Shown here: positions 16,300-18,943 of the stretch, piece by piece | How positions within the stretch are numbered: the stretch's first letter is position 1 | How the letters are laid out: the number at the start of each line of letters is the position of its first letter | Assembly (NCBI GenBank): GCA_004151065.3 | Contig: NWUY0300044532.1 | Location: 1 to 18,943, forward strand | Source of the DNA: Larix sibirica | Lineage: Eukaryota > Streptophyta > Pinopsida > Pinales > Pinaceae | Reading direction: 5' to 3' | Length of the DNA: 18,943 bases | Translations under genes and position numbers: made by a program | Notes under the pieces: generated by a model | Databases searched by the model: none | Told to the model about the DNA's origin: nothing | The model's input: only the letters and a program-made list of their open reading frames with translations

Positions 16300-18524
16300 A
16301 TCTAGTCCCAATCCTGCTTCAATCCCCTGCCCCTCATTCCTAAGGTTATTTTTCTTTGTAAAGCACAAAAAATATATCTTTTTATTCCTGTTTGAAAATC
16401 ACTAATTTTGGTGTATAAGCATTGGCCCAAGAAATTTGAAGACTTCGTTTCTAATGGCTTTGAAGCTAGTTTCTTTTGGGATTGTAAGTGTGTACCCAAA
16501 AAGGTCATTAGAATTTACATCAAGACCCAACCCATTGATATGTGAAGGCTCCAAGGCCATTTTTAGCTTAATTTTACCTCTTAGAGGACTCTTGCCAAGG
16601 ATATTTCCATACTCATTTATATAAACAATGTTACAATCTACATATAGAGTAGGAGGGGACAATTTTTCATTCATGTGTTTGATTATGATTGAATTCCTAG
16701 TATTGGATCCTCTTGACATATTTCCAAAGGCTTTGAGTCCATGTGCTTGGACATTGTATGGGCCTCCAACTCCATGTCAATTCGTTGCTTTTGAAGTGCA
16801 ATGCTTCTTCTTCAATAATGTTACAATTTTTGGCTTCTACCATAGAATCCATAAATGCTCTGGTATCTCATTTTCATATTCTTTAACAAGTAGATTGTCA
16901 TTAGGCTTGGATCATAAGACCTTTGATCCATTGTATTCTCATTCAGGTGCCTTCCATTTCACATTTTATCCCTACCCTCCAACAATTGGAAATCTCCCTT
17001 TCAAGTGACCATATAGATGGCACCAAGAGAACCTGAATGGGATCTAGATGTAATATAATGTGTGTTGGTATAAATGACTAACCTCCAACTTTAATTTCCA
17101 ACCTTGTAGGAAGACCACCTACAAATCAACTTCCACACAAACCCTAGCCATAATTTTAACATTTGTCCTCATCTCATTTTCCTCGAATCCTTTAAATTTC
17201 CCCAAGGTTTCCCTTATGGCTCACATAGATTGCTCATTCTAAAGTTCCAATGGGAGCACTGGTAAGTTTACCCACATGACCTATATATTATCCTTTTCCC
17301 TCCTTGAGTGAAAACATGACATCCATTCTTTCAGTGATAACTGTGTGTTTCCCCAATACCATCTCCTAGCTTTAATATGATTTGGAATATCTATTTCTTC
17401 TTTTAATATGAAGGCAAGCAAACCTCGAGCCAAAATGTGGAGCACTGGCATATACGCAAGAAATGGAATCGAAACCATCTGAATTCAATAGAGTGGGGAT
17501 CATTTTTATATCACTCTATTGAGAAACTTCCCTATAAGGGACAACTTCTAAAGTTCTAGAATTTTCCCAATCATGACATCCTCCTCCAACAATAGTGTAA
17601 CCTTGTTTGTCTCAATTTGGTACACCTTTGTCTCTGTCTCTTCCTTCTAGCATCACAATTACCATTGGGGTAGGGTAGACGTGACTCATGTTTTGTTTCT
17701 TTGGATCCCAAATTTCCTCCTGCCAATTCCTCAACTAGAAAACATCTGATCTCTAGTTCATCATATGATTGTGATCTCCCATTTCAACAATAAATGTTGA
17801 TTCAAACTCTATCTCCTCCTCATAGTAGCTCTTTGTCTAGGTTTTGTGCTAAGATAGGAGAAATGAATTCCTATGATTTCAAAGTCAGCCCGTTAACTCC
17901 AATATACCTTTGAAGTTTTCTTTTTGACATTGAAAGCCAAGATATCCCTTATCCTTCTACCACATGTATCCTAGAGTCAATACAAATGACTCCCTGGTGT
18001 GTCAAGTACATCTTTCCAATCTATTGATACTATGTTGACACTACATGCATTGACATCACCTAGCCCATTAGATGTTGTTACCAAACTTTGGTTACTCTTT
18101 TTCCTGATTATTGTTGGTGTAGCTAATGGGACTCCCACGGGGAGATACATCAAGGCTATATGATTTGTTTGTAGGGTCAATACTTAGTCCAATAAAAGTA
18201 ATCACTATGGGATTATATTTTACTCTAGAAAACCTTAGGTCTAAAGAAAACATAGATATATATGTACTCCCCTTCTCTCTCTTTTGAGATCCACGATCCA
18301 ATGATTTCCTCTTGCAAGGGAAAACTAACACTCTCACCTATATCTATGAAGGGTCTAGTGATAAATCAACCATTTCTTCTTCTTCCTCCATTAGTGTTAG
18401 AACAAAACACTTAAGATCCCTCCTTGTGAATTATCATAGATCTATCTTTAGATAATTCATATCCATGAATTTCCAAAGTTAACACTTCAATTTTAACTTG
18501 CACTCCTTTGATTTGAGAAGCCAT
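16300..18524 (-). pseudogene. LINE ORF1 relic with DUF4283-like domain and broken zinc knuckle
   Basis: The likely start is the ATG at 18524 (MASQIKGVQVKIEV), although stops follow soon after. From about 17560 to 17110 the minus strand shows a DUF4283-like nucleic-acid-binding domain spread over two frames: KILEL and LIGKFLNR, then RRWYWGNTQLSLKEW, then VMWVNLPVLPLEL, then ETLGKFKGFEENEMRTN and ARVCVEVDL. Stops replace residues where Trp is usual. At about 17038-16984, RFSWCHLYGHLKGRFP matches the C-x-x-C-H-x-x-G-H-x-x-x-x-C knuckle of plant LINEs, but its first and last Cys are both Phe. The 16402-16719 stretch is open for 105 codons without a recognised domain. It would have bound element RNA. 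The family is clear, but the exact C-terminal end is not. Confidence 0.85.
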
Positions 18525-18610
18525 GAAATAATTATCAATGCATAACAAGGTTTCCACATCTAAGAATGAAACGTAGTGCCTACAAAGTTAATGATGCGGA
18601 TGGGAAAAGC
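18502..18610 (-). repeat. LINE 5'-end block, matching 11023-11130
   Basis: This block includes the probable ORF1 start codon and the preceding untranslated segment. It aligns with 11023-11130 over about 100 bp in direct orientation. Confidence 0.75.
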
Positions 18611-18885
18611 CTAAGGTAAGAAATTTGAAAAAATGCAATTTAATTGTAATAGGCATGTGATTCTTTACATTTACCATCATTAGATGTGTATAACTACCAT
18701 AACATATCATACCACACTGTGCATGTTATCTAACCTTTCTATTCAATTTCAAATCAAAACCACCGTACATGGCCCAATGTTCCTCAGTTTCTTGCCTTGC
18801 ACTAGGAACTACAAGCTCAACAAAATTAAGGCACAATTCTTCAACATTTTCTTGCATCAATATATTTACAAAATGCGAATGCAAT
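18611..18885. other. AT-rich sequence upstream of the LINE
   Basis: No gene, RNA or clear repeat is visible. The plus-strand frame at 18684-18890 has no family signature and is treated as chance. Part of it may be LINE 5' untranslated sequence. Confidence 0.4.
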
Positions 18886-18943
18886 TGTAATACCCCGATT
18901 TTGACCCCAATGCATTAAACATGTAAATGATGTAATATCATTA
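18886..18943 (+). mobile_element. Possible start of an LTR, cut by the window edge
   Basis: TGTAATACCCCGATTTTGAC at 18886 resembles the TGTAA(C/T)ACCCCG opening shared by many plant LTR retrotransposons. Only 58 bases are available, so neither the rest of the LTR nor a target-site duplication can be seen. Confidence 0.35.

Larger units (their letters stand above)
11437..18610 (-). mobile_element. Degenerate L1-type LINE (non-LTR retrotransposon)
   Basis: Read on the minus strand, the whole plant L1 layout is recognisable. A 5' region is followed by ORF1 with a DUF4283-like domain and a zinc-knuckle relic. ORF2 then carries an endonuclease, reverse transcriptase, a zinc-binding (zf-RVT) region and an RNase H-like region, and ends near 11831. 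Stops and frameshifts occur throughout, so it is inactive. It is close to full length for this class, and most LINE copies are 5' truncated. A SINE interrupts ORF2. Exact ends are uncertain because no flanking target-site duplication was found. The 3' limit here includes the duplicated tail region. Confidence 0.9.

Noticed and set aside
16436-17008. Plus-strand frames at 16436-16624 and 16628-17008
   Set aside because: They lie opposite the minus-strand LINE ORF1 relic and have no recognisable domain.
1-18943. CRISPR array, bacterial operon or phage system
   Set aside because: No spaced identical repeats, no bacterial gene organisation and clear plant retroelements and gene; such systems are not expected here.

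Overview
The window looks like nuclear DNA of a seed plant with a large, repeat-rich genome. It is AT-rich and dominated by old retroelements (a Ty3/Gypsy relic, a long L1-type LINE and two tRNA-derived SINEs), and it carries one intact gene of a family known from land plants. A gymnosperm, perhaps a conifer, would fit the long decayed repeats and isolated gene. That is inference, because no species-diagnostic sequence was recognised.

Layout: bases 1-1100 hold several small diverged tandem duplications. Bases 1640-3630 hold a broken Ty3/Gypsy element on the minus strand: a gag piece, an internal deletion, a pre-RT/RT piece, a tandem-repeat leader, a weak primer-binding site and an LTR-like end. 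Bases 3780-6920 contain no recognisable gene, but do contain a 330-bp-period duplication with a perfect 19-bp hairpin at its junction. Bases 6925-9030 are a GC-richer island around the only convincing intact gene, a single-exon RLP44-type leucine-rich-repeat receptor-like protein (7619-8443, minus). A TATA-like box and several upstream ORFs lie just 5' of it. Bases 9031-11430 are mostly non-coding, with a SINE bounded by imperfect target-site duplications and several short tandem duplications.

From about 11.4 to 18.5 kb lies a long degenerate minus-strand L1-type LINE. Its order is ORF1 (DUF4283-like domain, then a damaged zinc knuckle), then ORF2 (endonuclease, reverse transcriptase with an F-I-D-D box, zf-RVT-like region, RNase H-like region). 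Many stops and frameshifts break it. A second SINE is nested in ORF2, flanked by an 18-bp target-site duplication with one mismatch, so it arrived after the LINE. The last 58 bases resemble the start of another plant LTR.

The working biology is probably limited to the RLP44-like gene, a cell-wall/brassinosteroid signalling component. The rest records successive insertion, duplication and decay. I found no operon, CRISPR array, rRNA, functional tRNA or clear new multi-gene system. The features most worth checking are the uORF cluster, the SINE pair and the hairpin junction.
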